Assembly (NCBI GenBank): GCA_009773635.1
Contig: WSYC01000001.1
Location: 1-64,000, forward strand
Source: Beijerinckiaceae bacterium
Lineage (GTDB): Bacteria; Pseudomonadota; Alphaproteobacteria; Rhizobiales; Beijerinckiaceae
DNA: 64,000 bases
Direction of reading: 5' to 3'
In this document: positions 39,149 to 48,847 of the stretch, piece after piece
Numbering within the stretch: position 1 is the first letter of the stretch
Layout: each line of letters starts with the position of its first letter
Notes under the pieces: generated by a model
Seen by the model: the letters and a program-made list of their open reading frames with translations, nothing else
What the model was told of the DNA's origin: nothing
Database searches by the model: none
Position numbers and translations under genes: made by a program

Positions 39149-39757
39149 ATGGAAAACCCAGACGCCGACCTGCTCTATTCGCATCGCGCCAAGCCGTATT
39201 CGAGCGAGCTCGAACTGCGGCTGACCCGGCGCGAGCTGCTGGCGGAAAAGGGAAAGTCGAAGCAGGCCTATCCCCTGAAAGACATCGAGCGCATCCGCCT
39301 GAGCTATGCGCCCCGCAATATCATCAAGCTGGCCTTCCGTTGCGATATCCGCGCCAGGGACGGGGCCAGCGTCTTCTTCGAGAATTTCACCTGGCGCTCC
39401 CTGGTCGCGATCGACAGGCAGGACGAGGACTACCGGCGCTTCATCGCGGCACTTGTTCAGCGCGCGAGCACGGCGTCGAAAGACATCCGGCTGGAGGCGG
39501 GCATTCATCCGCTCAAATTTGCCGTGACGCGCTTTTTCGGCTTCGGGCTGATCGCCGCGCTGGCGGTTGCAACCGGCTATTTCGCGTTCTTCGTCAGCGG
39601 GCTCGCGAACTCGGTCCATCTGATGTACGCGGGCCTTGCCGCTGCGGCGGCGCTCTATCTTGCAAACTGGCTGCGGGATTTCCTGACCCGCAACCAGCCG
39701 CGCGTCTTTACGGCCGACGCCATCCCCGAAACGGTGCTGCCGCCGCCCAAACGGTGA
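39149..39757 (+). CDS. Two-helix membrane protein, unknown
   Basis: 202 residues from the ATG at 39149. The N-terminal half (about 1-110) is soluble and may be a PH-like fold (LELRLTRRELLAEKGKSKQA, DIERIRLSYAPRNIIKLAFR), a guess from pattern only. Two membrane helices follow (FFGFGLIAALAVATGYFAFF and MYAGLAAAAALYLANWL). I do not recognise a named family. Its stop is directly next to the stop of the converging universal stress protein gene. Confidence 0.7.
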   Translation: MENPDADLLYSHRAKPYSSELELRLTRRELLAEKGKSKQAYPLKDIERIRLSYAPRNIIKLAFRCDIRARDGASVFFENFTWRSLVAIDRQDEDYRRFIAALVQRASTASKDIRLEAGIHPLKFAVTRFFGFGLIAALAVATGYFAFFVSGLANSVHLMYAGLAAAAALYLANWLRDFLTRNQPRVFTADAIPETVLPPPKR

Positions 39758-40192
39758 TCAGTGCACCGCGCCGCGGATCACCAGCACCGAGCAATTGGCA
39801 TGGCGGACGATGTTGGTCGCGTGGCTGCCGATGAGATAGGTCGCGAGCGTCGGCCAGTGCGACGAGCAGACGATGAGATCAACCTTGCCCTCCTCGGCTT
39901 CGGCGAGAACCTCGTGATAAACCCCGCCCGAGCGGATTTTCGTCGTCACCTTGCCGGCCGGCAGGCCAAGGTCGGTCGCGATCGCCGTCAGTTCCCTGAC
40001 GATCCGTTCTTTCTCGCCGGTTTCGAAATCAACCGGCACATATTCGAGGTAGGTCGAGGGGACGATCGGCATCACATAGAGCAGGCACAGATCGGCATTC
40101 CAGCTCGCGGCGAGACCCTTGGCCTTGTCGAGCGCTTCTCTGGCCAGCGCCATATCGCTGAGATCGACGGGGACGAGCAGCTTCTTGAACAT
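39758..40192 (-). CDS. Universal stress protein (UspA domain)
   Basis: 144 residues, a single Usp domain. KKLLVPVDLSDMALAREALD at the start, GGVYHEVLAEAEEGKVDLIV in the middle, and the nucleotide-binding G-x2-G-x9-G-S type tail seen as GSHATNIVRHANCSVLVIRG. The frame is open upstream to 40771, but that part is the antisense of the MFS region and has no Usp similarity; the ATG at 40192 matches the family start. Probably ATP-binding stress protein; no specific role visible. Confidence 0.9.
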   Translation of the reverse strand: MFKKLLVPVDLSDMALAREALDKAKGLAASWNADLCLLYVMPIVPSTYLEYVPVDFETGEKERIVRELTAIATDLGLPAGKVTTKIRSGGVYHEVLAEAEEGKVDLIVCSSHWPTLATYLIGSHATNIVRHANCSVLVIRGAVH

Positions 40193-40493
40193 CGGATGTC
40201 CTTTGCGCGATGACGCCGCGGGAATGCGGCCTTGATGGATTGAGGCTAGACCGCATGCCGGCATCTCGCCTTGCCGCAGATCAAAAGCCAGAAACCCCAC
40301 CACCGGACAAATGTAGGCCCCGACGCCGGAAAGGCCAGAAAACCGTTGACGTCGCCTGCTCTGCGCAGGATTGGATGATGCCAACAGCATTGCCGCACGA
40401 GCGGGCCAACGGCTCGCCTGGCGGGAATGCGCTTTTCGGCTGCCGCCCTTTTTCATCGTTCGGGGCGCGGACGCACAGGCTGCGAGATCGCCA
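40193..40493. other. Divergent region between the stress protein and MFS genes
   Basis: 301 bases without a recognised gene, operator or hairpin; it presumably holds both promoters. The frame of the MFS gene is open upstream to 40371, but no family similarity was seen there. Confidence 0.4.
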
Positions 40494-41771
40494 ATGGCAA
40501 CCGTTACCCAGAATTCCTCGCCCCCTGTTCCCTCGCCCCCTGCTCCCGCGCCCGAGACAGGCCTGATCGCGCGGCTCAGGAGCGAACCGGTGATCTTCCT
40601 GATGGCGCTCGCCTTCGTGAACATGCTGGGCTTCGCCGGCTGGCAGACGCTCTTCAACAATTTCGCCAAGGAGGCCGCCGGCTTTACCGGGGCCGAGATC
40701 GGCCTGTCGCAGACGGTACGTGAAATCCCCGGTTTTCTCGCATTCACCGCGATTTTCTGGTTCATGGTCATGCGCGAGCAGACCGTCGCCTATCTCTCGC
40801 TGCTCATTCTGGCCGGCGGCATCGCGATCACCGGGCTTTTCCCCACTCTTACGGGCCTGCTGATCACAACCTTCATCATGTCGGTCGGGTTCCATTATTT
40901 CGAGACTGTCAACCAGTCTCTGTCGTTGCAGCTCTTCCCGAAAGCCCACGCGCCGCGCCTGCTCGGACGCGTCAGCGGCGCCGCAGCGACGGCGCAATTC
41001 CTCGTCTACGGCGCGCTCGCGCTCCTGTGGTGGTTCGGCATGCGCCAGTTCGACATGCTGTTCGGGCTGATCGGGCTCGCCTGCCTTGTGTTGACGATGG
41101 CCGGCTTTGCGTTCTTCAAGAAATTCGACGGGGATGTCCCGCAGCGCAAGACCATCGTGCTGCGTCGCCGCTACTGGCTCTATTACGTGCTGACCTTCAT
41201 GCAGGGTGCCCGCCGGCAGATTTTCACAGCCTTCGCCGGCTTCCTGCTCGTCGAGCGCTTCGGCTTCAAGGTGCCGGATATCGCCATTCTCATGCTGGTG
41301 ACTTCGGCGCTGAACACCTTCGCCGCACCGCGCCTCGGCGCGCTGGTCGGGTATTGGGGCGAGCGCCGCACGATCGCCTTCGAGAACATCTCGCTGATCA
41401 TCGTCTTCCTCGGCTATGCGTTTGCGACCTCCGGCTGGCTGGCCGCGAGCTTCTTCGTGATCGATGGCGTGTTCTCGATCCTCGTCATCGCGCAGCGCAC
41501 CTACATGCAGAAGATCGGCGATCCCGCCGACATGGCCCCCACCGCCGCCTGCGCCTTCACCATCAACCACATCGCCGCAGTGGTGATCCCGGTCACGTTC
41601 GGCCTCGTGTGGCTGAAGGATCCGAGCTTTGTCTTCCTGCTCGGCGCGGGCATCGCTACGACATCGCTGATGCTGTCGTTCCTCGTGCCGCATGACCCCG
41701 GTCCCGGCAACGAGACGATCTTCGCGGGTCGGAAGGCCGGTGGCGCCACAGCACCGGTGCCGGCGGAGTAA
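40494..41771 (+). CDS. MFS transporter
   Basis: 425 residues from the ATG at 40494; an in-frame ATG at 40371 exists but would add an implausible basic stretch. After a proline-rich cytoplasmic start (SSPPVPSPPAPAPETG) about 12 hydrophobic segments follow, for example VIFLMALAFVNMLGFAGW and YLSLLILAGGIAITGLFP. A central loop contains KKFDGDVPQRKTIVLRRRYW. The substrate cannot be deduced and neighbours give no hint. Confidence 0.82.
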   Translation: MATVTQNSSPPVPSPPAPAPETGLIARLRSEPVIFLMALAFVNMLGFAGWQTLFNNFAKEAAGFTGAEIGLSQTVREIPGFLAFTAIFWFMVMREQTVAYLSLLILAGGIAITGLFPTLTGLLITTFIMSVGFHYFETVNQSLSLQLFPKAHAPRLLGRVSGAAATAQFLVYGALALLWWFGMRQFDMLFGLIGLACLVLTMAGFAFFKKFDGDVPQRKTIVLRRRYWLYYVLTFMQGARRQIFTAFAGFLLVERFGFKVPDIAILMLVTSALNTFAAPRLGALVGYWGERRTIAFENISLIIVFLGYAFATSGWLAASFFVIDGVFSILVIAQRTYMQKIGDPADMAPTAACAFTINHIAAVVIPVTFGLVWLKDPSFVFLLGAGIATTSLMLSFLVPHDPGPGNETIFAGRKAGGATAPVPAE

Positions 41772-41837
41772 ACTTGCCCCGCTTTGCGACCCCGCGCCTA
41801 TGCGAGGGAAATCCTTCTTGAAGAGAGAAGCGGATTG

Positions 41838-42560
41838 CTAGATCCGCGTCGTGAAATTGATCAGCCAGTCCGGCATCATCCTGACAAAGGCCGCCTCGAT
41901 GGTCTTGTCGAAGCCCGTCAGGATCATTGCGCCCATGGCGAGGAAGATCAGCGCGAAGGTGAGCTTGCCGCGCCCGGAGGTCGAAAACGCCATCAGCGCC
42001 GCCTTGCGCTTGGCCAGTACTTCGCGCGCACCATAGGCCAGCGCCAGCATCACGCTCGCCGCGCCAAACGAGAAGAACGCCATCGCGATCGCCGCCTGCG
42101 CGACGGTGCCGGTCTGCGCGGCAAGGCCGATGGCGGCGAACAGGCTCGGCCCGGCGCAGGGGCTCCAGACTGCCCCCAGCAGCAGCCCGGTGACGAACTG
42201 CCCGGAATTACCCGACAGCGACAGCCGGTCCAGCGCGCCGGAGGCCCTGTCCGCCAGCGGGCCAAGCCCGGTCGCAAAGGCCGCCTGCCCCTGCGGGATC
42301 AACATCATCAACCCGATGACGACCATGATGATCGCACCGGCAATGCGGATATTGTCCTGCGAGAGCCCGATCGCCGGGCCGACCGATGCCACCAGCGTGC
42401 CCAGAACCGTGAAGGTGACGCTCATGCCCGCCATCAAGGCGAGCGGGCCCCACTTGCCTTCGCGCAGCGCGGTCGCCAGCACGAAAGGGATCATCGGGAG
42501 AACACAGGGGTTGAGTGTCGTCAACGCACCGGCGAGATAGGCGAGAATGAGGGTCTGCAT
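41838..42560 (-). CDS. CcdA/DsbD-like membrane thiol-electron carrier
   Basis: 240 residues with six membrane helices. Cys19 in TTLNPCVLPM and the second cysteine in WSPCAGPSL (about residue 130) are the pair that carries electrons across the membrane in CcdA. N-terminus LAYLAGALTTLNPCVLP is highly typical. Such proteins pass reductant to periplasmic thioredoxin-like proteins for cytochrome c maturation or disulfide control; no thioredoxin partner gene is adjacent. Cytochrome c genes occur at 60-61.6 kb but are not linked. Confidence 0.87.
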   Translation of the reverse strand: MQTLILAYLAGALTTLNPCVLPMIPFVLATALREGKWGPLALMAGMSVTFTVLGTLVASVGPAIGLSQDNIRIAGAIIMVVIGLMMLIPQGQAAFATGLGPLADRASGALDRLSLSGNSGQFVTGLLLGAVWSPCAGPSLFAAIGLAAQTGTVAQAAIAMAFFSFGAASVMLALAYGAREVLAKRKAALMAFSTSGRGKLTFALIFLAMGAMILTGFDKTIEAAFVRMMPDWLINFTTRI

Positions 42561-42676
42561 GAAGTTCCGCGCGCATTGTCAGGCCAAGGATGAGCCCTGA
42601 ACCAAGGATGAGCCCAGAACAACGTCACAACACCCCTCACCGGCAACTCACACCTGCGTGACGGAAGGGTGAGGCC

Positions 42677-43048
<372 letters not shown>

Positions 43049-43152
43049 TCACGCTGGTCTTGGCGAGAGGGGTCGTGCGGTTTTTCCATGAAAACAGAGC
43101 CGCGCGTGAGTCGCGATGCCAAACCTCGAACAGAGAAGCCGGAGTTTGCAGC

Positions 43153-43492
43153 TCAGGCCGCGTAACGCAGCTCGCCGATGGCCCCGAGGGCTTCGCGGAT
43201 CGACACTGCCAGCGAATCAAGCGCTGCGCGCCAGCTGGCGTCGCTTGCCGCGATCAGGCCCGACCGAGCGGGCAGACCCCTTGAGCGTATGCGCGAGCTC
43301 CATGCGCCCGCGCTGATCGCCCGTCTTCTGCAACTGGTCGAGCACCGAGCGGGTCTGGATCACGAAGAGATCGAGCACCTCGCGCTCCAGCGCCCGGTCA
43401 CCCAGCGTCTGGCGGGCGAGATGGACAAGGTCGATCGGCCGCTCGAAGGACGGCGGTGCCCCTTCCGGCAGCATGGCATTGCGGATAAACAT
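43153..43492 (-). pseudogene. Histidine phosphotransfer (Hpt) protein with a frame break
   Basis: From the ATG at 43492 the reading is RPIDLVHLARQTLGDRALER and then the phosphorylation motif LAHTLKGSARSVG. After that the frame runs into unrelated sequence and stops at 43217. A second frame continues with helical sequence AASDASWRAALDSLAVSIRE and ALGAIGELRYAA to a stop at 43153. The segment normally following KGSARSVG is missing, so a small out-of-frame deletion near 43257-43262 is likely. As read, the phospho-accepting histidine is present but the four-helix bundle is incomplete. Confidence 0.7.
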
Positions 43493-43792
43493 CAAATCAC
43501 CCCTCAACCGGGCAGCCGATGGCGCCCGCATCCGGCAAACTTGGGGGGTGACCGGTTAAGATGCCGGAAAATCAGGCCGCCCTCTGCCGGGAACGCGGTG
43601 GATTGATTGGCGTTAAGGTCGACAGCGCGTTAACGACGATTGCAAATCATTAACAGTTTGTGTTTCCGTTGAGCCCGGACAAACGGTAAACTATGTCTGA
43701 ATTTGTTGGACTGCCCTTTCTGAATGGGCAGGATCGTGTTCCGTATCCGGGAGGATCTCTCCGGATCACGGGAGCACCGAAGGGGTGAGCGT
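43493..43792. promoter_or_regulatory. Intergenic region before the GPR-like gene
   Basis: 300 bases without a gene. Three TTAA tetramers (43613, 43630, 43650) lie 140-180 bases before the start codon, but none is at the N7 spacing of a full CtrA site. AAGGGGTGAG just before 43793 provides the ribosome site. The promoter of the divergent Hpt gene must also be here. Confidence 0.4.
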
Positions 43793-46700
43793 ATGGCCAC
43801 GCAGAAGAAGAGCAAGGATCCGACCGAAGCCGCACTCTCGGCGATCGAGGAAGCGCTCGGCATGTCAATCCAGGAAGGGTCTGCCAAACCGGCGGTGCCT
43901 GCCCAGGATTCCTCCGCACCCCCAGCCCCGAAAGCCGGAACCGTTGAGCCTGCGGCCGAAGAGCCGCGCCTGCCCCGCGTTGACGACCTCGATATCTTCA
44001 AATCGATCGAATCGGCCGTCGTCCCCGCGGACAAGAAAACCCCCGATATCAAGGCCGAGAAGCCGGCCATGACCACGATCGCGGAAGCCGCTGCCCTGGG
44101 CGGCATCAAGCCGCGCCGCGCCGCTGAAAAACCGGCCCCCACACCGCCTGGTGCGGCGTTGCCCGAACCTCCCGCGCCGCAGCCGCGTGCGCCGCGCGCC
44201 GCGGTCCTGCCGGCGAACGATGACATGCGCGCCAGCGTTGCCGAACTGCTCGAACCCCTCTCGCGCCCGACACCGAAGGGTCCGCTGGTTTTCGCCGCGC
44301 TGCTCTCCGTGCTCTGGGCCGGCGGCGCCGCCTTCATCCTGTCGCGCCCCGATGGCTTCCTGCTGAACGCCGATGGCGCGTTGCGCAGCGGCAACGAGGC
44401 AACAATGATCGTCGCCGCACTGGCGATCCTCGTGCCCATCCTGTTCCTGTTCTCGATGGCCGCCCTCCAGCGCCGCTCGCGGGAACTGAAGGTTTCGGCG
44501 CGCGTGATGGCAGAAGTCGCCGCACGCCTCGCTGAGCCCGAAGTCGCGGGGTCGGAAACCGTTTTCACGCTCGGGCAGGCTGTCCGGCGTGAAGTCTCGT
44601 CGATCGGCGATGGCATCGAGCGTGCGGTCTCGCGCGCCGGCGAACTTGAAAGCCTCGTGCATGGCGAAGTGACCGCGCTCGAGCGCTCCTACGCCGACAA
44701 TGAATACAAGATGCGCTCGCTCGTGAACGAGCTTTCAGCCGAACGCGAAGCGATCATGGCCACGGCCGAGCGCATCCGCTCGACCATCGAGACGGCCCAT
44801 CAGAGCTTCACGGTCGACATCTCCAAGGCGAGCACGTCGATCGCCGGCGCGATCAACGACGCTGGCGGCCGCGTGGGCTTCCTGATCGGTGACAAGCAGA
44901 CCGAACTCGTCTCGACGCTTGACCGCACGGCCGGGCAACTCGCCGAGATCATATCCGAGCGCACGCGCGACATGGCGGACCAGCTGGGCTCCGTCACGCG
45001 CGAAACCACCGAGCAGTTGATCGGGGTGCGGAGCGATCTCGTCTCCGAGTTGAGCCGCACGGGCGGCAGCATCGTCGCGGAAATCGGCCAGACCTCGGCC
45101 ACCTTCGCCGCAACGCTTGGCGAACACGCCGCTTCGGCCTCCCAGACCATTGCTGCCGTCAGCGAGCGCACGACAGAGGCGCTGCGCGATGCCTCGACGC
45201 ATCTGGTGTCCGAATTCCATGACGCCAGCGCAGTGACCATCCAGTCCCTGAACGAAATCACGGACAATTCGACCCGCGCGCTGCGCGATGTGAGTGAAGC
45301 CTCGGCCTCCCAGCTGATCGAGGCCAGCAACCAGACGACCGGTGCCTTCCGCGAAGCCTCCGAAATGGCGACGATCCGGTTTCAGGACATCGCCTTTGAA
45401 TCGTCACGCAGTGTCTCGTCCAGCCTTGAAAGCTCGACCCAGGCCTTCCGCGAGGCCGGCCTCAGCCTCAAGGCCGAGTTCGACGAAACCGCGTCGGTCG
45501 TCAACGCCGCCTTCTCGGAAAACGGCCGTTCGATCATGGAAACGGTCGGCAGCCGTGCGATCGAGATCAATGATGCCATGCGCATGGCCAGCTCCGAACT
45601 GATCGAAGCCATGGAAAGCCGCGGCATCGAAGCCAGCCGCCTCATCGAGGAAAAAGGCGGACGCATCGCCGAGGAAATCATCCTCAAGGGTGGCGAACTC
45701 GCGGACAAGATCGTCACCAGCGCCGGCTCGCTCGAGACCACGCTGCTTCAGAAGACGTCGATCATCGAAACCAGCCTCGATTCAGGCACGAGCCGTCTCG
45801 CCGATATCCTGACGTCGCACGCCGACGGCATGGCGAAGAGCCTGACGAGCGCAACCGATATCCTGGGCGAAACGCTGCAGGAAAAGGCCAATCTCGTCGA
45901 GGCCCACCTCGATGGCGGCACGGCGCGCATTTCCGGCCTGTTCGACAGCCACGGCAAATCGCTCGCCGGCAACCTCGACCAGGTTGTCTCGACGATCGAA
46001 CAGACGTTGCAGTCCCAGACCCAGGCACTGGAATCGAGCCTCGTCGAGCGCGGCATCTCGCTCGCGGATCTGATCTCGACCCGCATCAACCAGGCCAACG
46101 AGGCCTTCGGAATCGCCAGCGAAAGCCTGTCCGGCCTGATTTCGGAGCGGACCCGCGAAGCCAGCACCGGCCTCAAGGGCGAAATCGAGGACCTCGGCAC
46201 TGCACTCATGCAGCAGGCGGCCTCCGCCACCGAAAAGCTCGCAAGCTCCGGTCGCGACGTCGTTCAGGCCATCACGGCGCACGGCACCAAGGTCAACGAG
46301 GCGCTGGCCAACAACGCCCTCAGGCTTTCGGAAGCGGTGACGGAGCGGACATCCGGCCTCAGCGACAAGTTCGAGACTTTCGAGCGCGTCTTCATCGACA
46401 AGGCCGATTCACTCGAAGCCACCGTTGTCAACCGTTCTGCATCCCTCACCGAGACGCTGCAATCGCGCACGACCGATGTTACCGCCACGCTGGAAAGCCT
46501 GCTCGGGCGCATCGAGGCCGGCCTCGACAACCGGGCGAAGACGCTCGGCGACACGCTCGCCCTGCGGACACTCGAATTCTCGCGCATCGTCGGGGATAGC
46601 GGCACGCAGCTGCTCGGCTCGCTCGAAAGCCGGGTCGAAGCTTTCTCCAGCAAGGTTGTCACGCCGCTGGCAGACCATATCGCCACGCTTGAGACGAAAA

Positions 46701-48571
46701 CCGAAGACGCAGCCCAACGCATCACCGGTCGTCTCGACCAGAGCTCGGATGCGATGGTGCTCCGGGCCGGCGAGGTCGAACGCAGCCTGACCGCGCTCAG
46801 CCGCGAAGTCAGCGACGAGTTGATGTCCCGCGCCGGGGCCTTCTCGAGCGATCTGGGCGGCAAGGTGGATGAGATCACCCAACTGTTCGATACCAAGGGC
46901 GGCAGCTTCCTGCGCGCGCTGGAAGCACGGGGCCAGATGCTGGTGACCGGTCTTGAGGCCGCGACCAGCGAACTCACCGCCCGTGTCACGACATCGCTCA
47001 CCGAGCTGAACAGCGCGATCGAATCCGGCTCATCGGCTTCGCTCGGCAGCATCGTCGAAGCCAACGACAAGCTTCGCACGGAAGTGACCTCCCTGCTCGG
47101 CCGCCTCGGCGACGCCAACCGCATGCTCAACACCATCGTCGGCTCGGCAACCACCAGCCTCGGCGAGGTCGAGAACCGGATGGGCGAGCGCGTGCGCGGG
47201 CTCGAAGCCACGCTCGCCGCGATCCTCTCCGCGTCGCGGGAGGGGTCGGATGCGCTGGCGCAGAAGGTCGAAGCCATTCGCGCCGCTTCCGGTGATGTCC
47301 TCGATCACTCGGAGAGGATCTCCCGCGGGCTCGAGGAGCGCACGACCGCGCTCCAGACGCTGACAACCGAACTTGGCTCCACGCAGAGCCACATCACCCA
47401 TCTGCTCGGCGAGCGCCAGCAGGCGTTCGAGGCGCTGACCAATACGCTGAACGCCCGCGTCGAGGACATCGATTCGATGCTGCGCTCCTTCACTTCTCTG
47501 GTGGACGATCAGCTCGACAGCGCCCAGAACAAGGCGCGGGCAACCTCAAGCCTGGTGCATGAAACGGCGGAAGCCGCCGCCAATGCCATCGGCACCCAGT
47601 TCGAGCGCGTGCGTATCGAAAGCGGCAAGGAGCGCGAGCGCACCTCCGCCAGCCTGCGCGCTGCCTACGAACAGGCCAACACGGAAATGTCGACCCTGTT
47701 CCACCGCACGCTCGAAGGGTTCACCGCGACGGCCGCACAGTTCCGTCAGGCCTCTCAGGACGTGTTGCGCGAGATCGAGACGACGCGTCAGGTTCTCCAG
47801 ACCGGCGGCCTCGAAATCCCGCGCGAAGCACGCGAAGCCAGCGCCAACCTCAAGCGCGTCGTCAGCGATCAGGTGCGGGCGCTGAACGAGTTGAGTGACA
47901 TCGTGACGCGCTCGGAACCGTCGCTCGATGTGGCGCAGCCGCAGATCCAGCTGTCACCCCAGCCGCGCCGGCAAGAGCCGGAGGCGTCTGGCCAGCAGAG
48001 CTATCGTGCGCCGGAGGCGGCGCGCCAGAGCTACCGTGCCCCTGAACCGGCACCTGCGCCCCAGCCGCGTCTTGAAACCCGTGGTATCCGCCCGACCGCG
48101 CCGACCCCGCAAGCGCCGCCGCGCGCCGGTGGCGGCAGCTGGCTCAGCGGCCTGCTGGAACGGGCGTCGGAGGACGAAACACCCGCCCCGTCGCCACGTG
48201 CGCGACCGCTCGAGCAGGGCTCCGCGAACCGGATCGAATCGCTCGATTCGCTCTCGGTCGATATCGCCCGGATGATCGACCACGAAGCGGCGGTCGAGCT
48301 TTGGGAGCGTTATCGCAAGGGCGAGCGCAACGTGTTCACCCGCCGCCTCTACACGCTTCAGGGCCAGGAGGCGTATGACGATATCCGCCGCCGCTATCGC
48401 CGTGATGCCGAGTTCCGCAAGACGGTCGATGCCTATGTCGGCCAGTTCGAGCGGCTCTTGGCCGAGGTCGCCGGCGATGACCGGGATTCGATGGTGGCCC
48501 GCACCTATCTCACCTCCGAGACGGGCAAGGTCTACACCATGCTGGCGCACGCTGCGGGCCATTTCGACTGA
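43793..48571 (+). CDS. Giant coiled-coil membrane protein, growth-pole-ring (GPR/RgsE)-like
   Basis: 1592 residues from the ATG at 43793. An Ala/Pro-rich, charged N-terminus (about 1-160) precedes two membrane helices (about 164-183, PLVFAALLSVLWAGGAAFIL; about 203-224, MIVAALAILVPILFLFSMAA). Then some 1100 residues of amphipathic helix repeats rich in Ser, Thr, Leu and Glu follow (for example SLETTLLQKTSIIETSLDSG), as in apolipoprotein-like domains. A Pro/Gln-rich linker (about 1385-1470) and a conserved globular C-terminus (VELWERYRKGERNVFTRRLY) end it. Architecture matches the Agrobacterium GPR and Sinorhizobium RgsE polar-growth proteins, an inference from build and size. Confidence 0.75.
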   Translation: MATQKKSKDPTEAALSAIEEALGMSIQEGSAKPAVPAQDSSAPPAPKAGTVEPAAEEPRLPRVDDLDIFKSIESAVVPADKKTPDIKAEKPAMTTIAEAAALGGIKPRRAAEKPAPTPPGAALPEPPAPQPRAPRAAVLPANDDMRASVAELLEPLSRPTPKGPLVFAALLSVLWAGGAAFILSRPDGFLLNADGALRSGNEATMIVAALAILVPILFLFSMAALQRRSRELKVSARVMAEVAARLAEPEVAGSETVFTLGQAVRREVSSIGDGIERAVSRAGELESLVHGEVTALERSYADNEYKMRSLVNELSAEREAIMATAERIRSTIETAHQSFTVDISKASTSIAGAINDAGGRVGFLIGDKQTELVSTLDRTAGQLAEIISERTRDMADQLGSVTRETTEQLIGVRSDLVSELSRTGGSIVAEIGQTSATFAATLGEHAASASQTIAAVSERTTEALRDASTHLVSEFHDASAVTIQSLNEITDNSTRALRDVSEASASQLIEASNQTTGAFREASEMATIRFQDIAFESSRSVSSSLESSTQAFREAGLSLKAEFDETASVVNAAFSENGRSIMETVGSRAIEINDAMRMASSELIEAMESRGIEASRLIEEKGGRIAEEIILKGGELADKIVTSAGSLETTLLQKTSIIETSLDSGTSRLADILTSHADGMAKSLTSATDILGETLQEKANLVEAHLDGGTARISGLFDSHGKSLAGNLDQVVSTIEQTLQSQTQALESSLVERGISLADLISTRINQANEAFGIASESLSGLISERTREASTGLKGEIEDLGTALMQQAASATEKLASSGRDVVQAITAHGTKVNEALANNALRLSEAVTERTSGLSDKFETFERVFIDKADSLEATVVNRSASLTETLQSRTTDVTATLESLLGRIEAGLDNRAKTLGDTLALRTLEFSRIVGDSGTQLLGSLESRVEAFSSKVVTPLADHIATLETKTEDAAQRITGRLDQSSDAMVLRAGEVERSLTALSREVSDELMSRAGAFSSDLGGKVDEITQLFDTKGGSFLRALEARGQMLVTGLEAATSELTARVTTSLTELNSAIESGSSASLGSIVEANDKLRTEVTSLLGRLGDANRMLNTIVGSATTSLGEVENRMGERVRGLEATLAAILSASREGSDALAQKVEAIRAASGDVLDHSERISRGLEERTTALQTLTTELGSTQSHITHLLGERQQAFEALTNTLNARVEDIDSMLRSFTSLVDDQLDSAQNKARATSSLVHETAEAAANAIGTQFERVRIESGKERERTSASLRAAYEQANTEMSTLFHRTLEGFTATAAQFRQASQDVLREIETTRQVLQTGGLEIPREAREASANLKRVVSDQVRALNELSDIVTRSEPSLDVAQPQIQLSPQPRRQEPEASGQQSYRAPEAARQSYRAPEPAPAPQPRLETRGIRPTAPTPQAPPRAGGGSWLSGLLERASEDETPAPSPRARPLEQGSANRIESLDSLSVDIARMIDHEAAVELWERYRKGERNVFTRRLYTLQGQEAYDDIRRRYRRDAEFRKTVDAYVGQFERLLAEVAGDDRDSMVARTYLTSETGKVYTMLAHAAGHFD

Positions 48572-48600
48572 GGCAATCCGCTGCAATGAAACGGCTTTAT

Positions 48601-48626
48601 GGGCGGTCCTGCGGGCCGCCCTTTTT
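48601..48626 (+). terminator. Terminator of the GPR-like gene
   Basis: GGGCGGTCC pairs with GGGCCGCCC (one G-T pair) around a TGC loop, followed by five T residues, 29 bases after the stop. Confidence 0.88.
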
Positions 48627-48847
48627 GCTGGAAGACGCGCCAAATTCGCGCGTTGAGACATTGATTCAAAGAGATATTGCAACTATAAGTTGCATATTGC
48701 ATTTGCCTAAACCTTTGATGCGACTCATGAAGTTGACGTCGCCCGCCGCGCGGCCGGAGATACTTCAGAATTTGATTCGGATACGGAACGTAAGGCGCTG
48801 ACATCACTCGGCATTTGCCGAATCTGCGCCGGAAGGCAGAATTTCGC

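Noticed and set aside
45782-47277. Several minus-strand frames opposite the giant coiled-coil gene
   Set aside because: They reflect the repetitive, GC-rich coding strand and carry no motif of their own.
43793-48571. Chemoreceptor interpretation of the giant protein
   Set aside because: The coiled coil is far longer than a receptor's, and the conserved receptor hairpin tip and HAMP domain are not seen.
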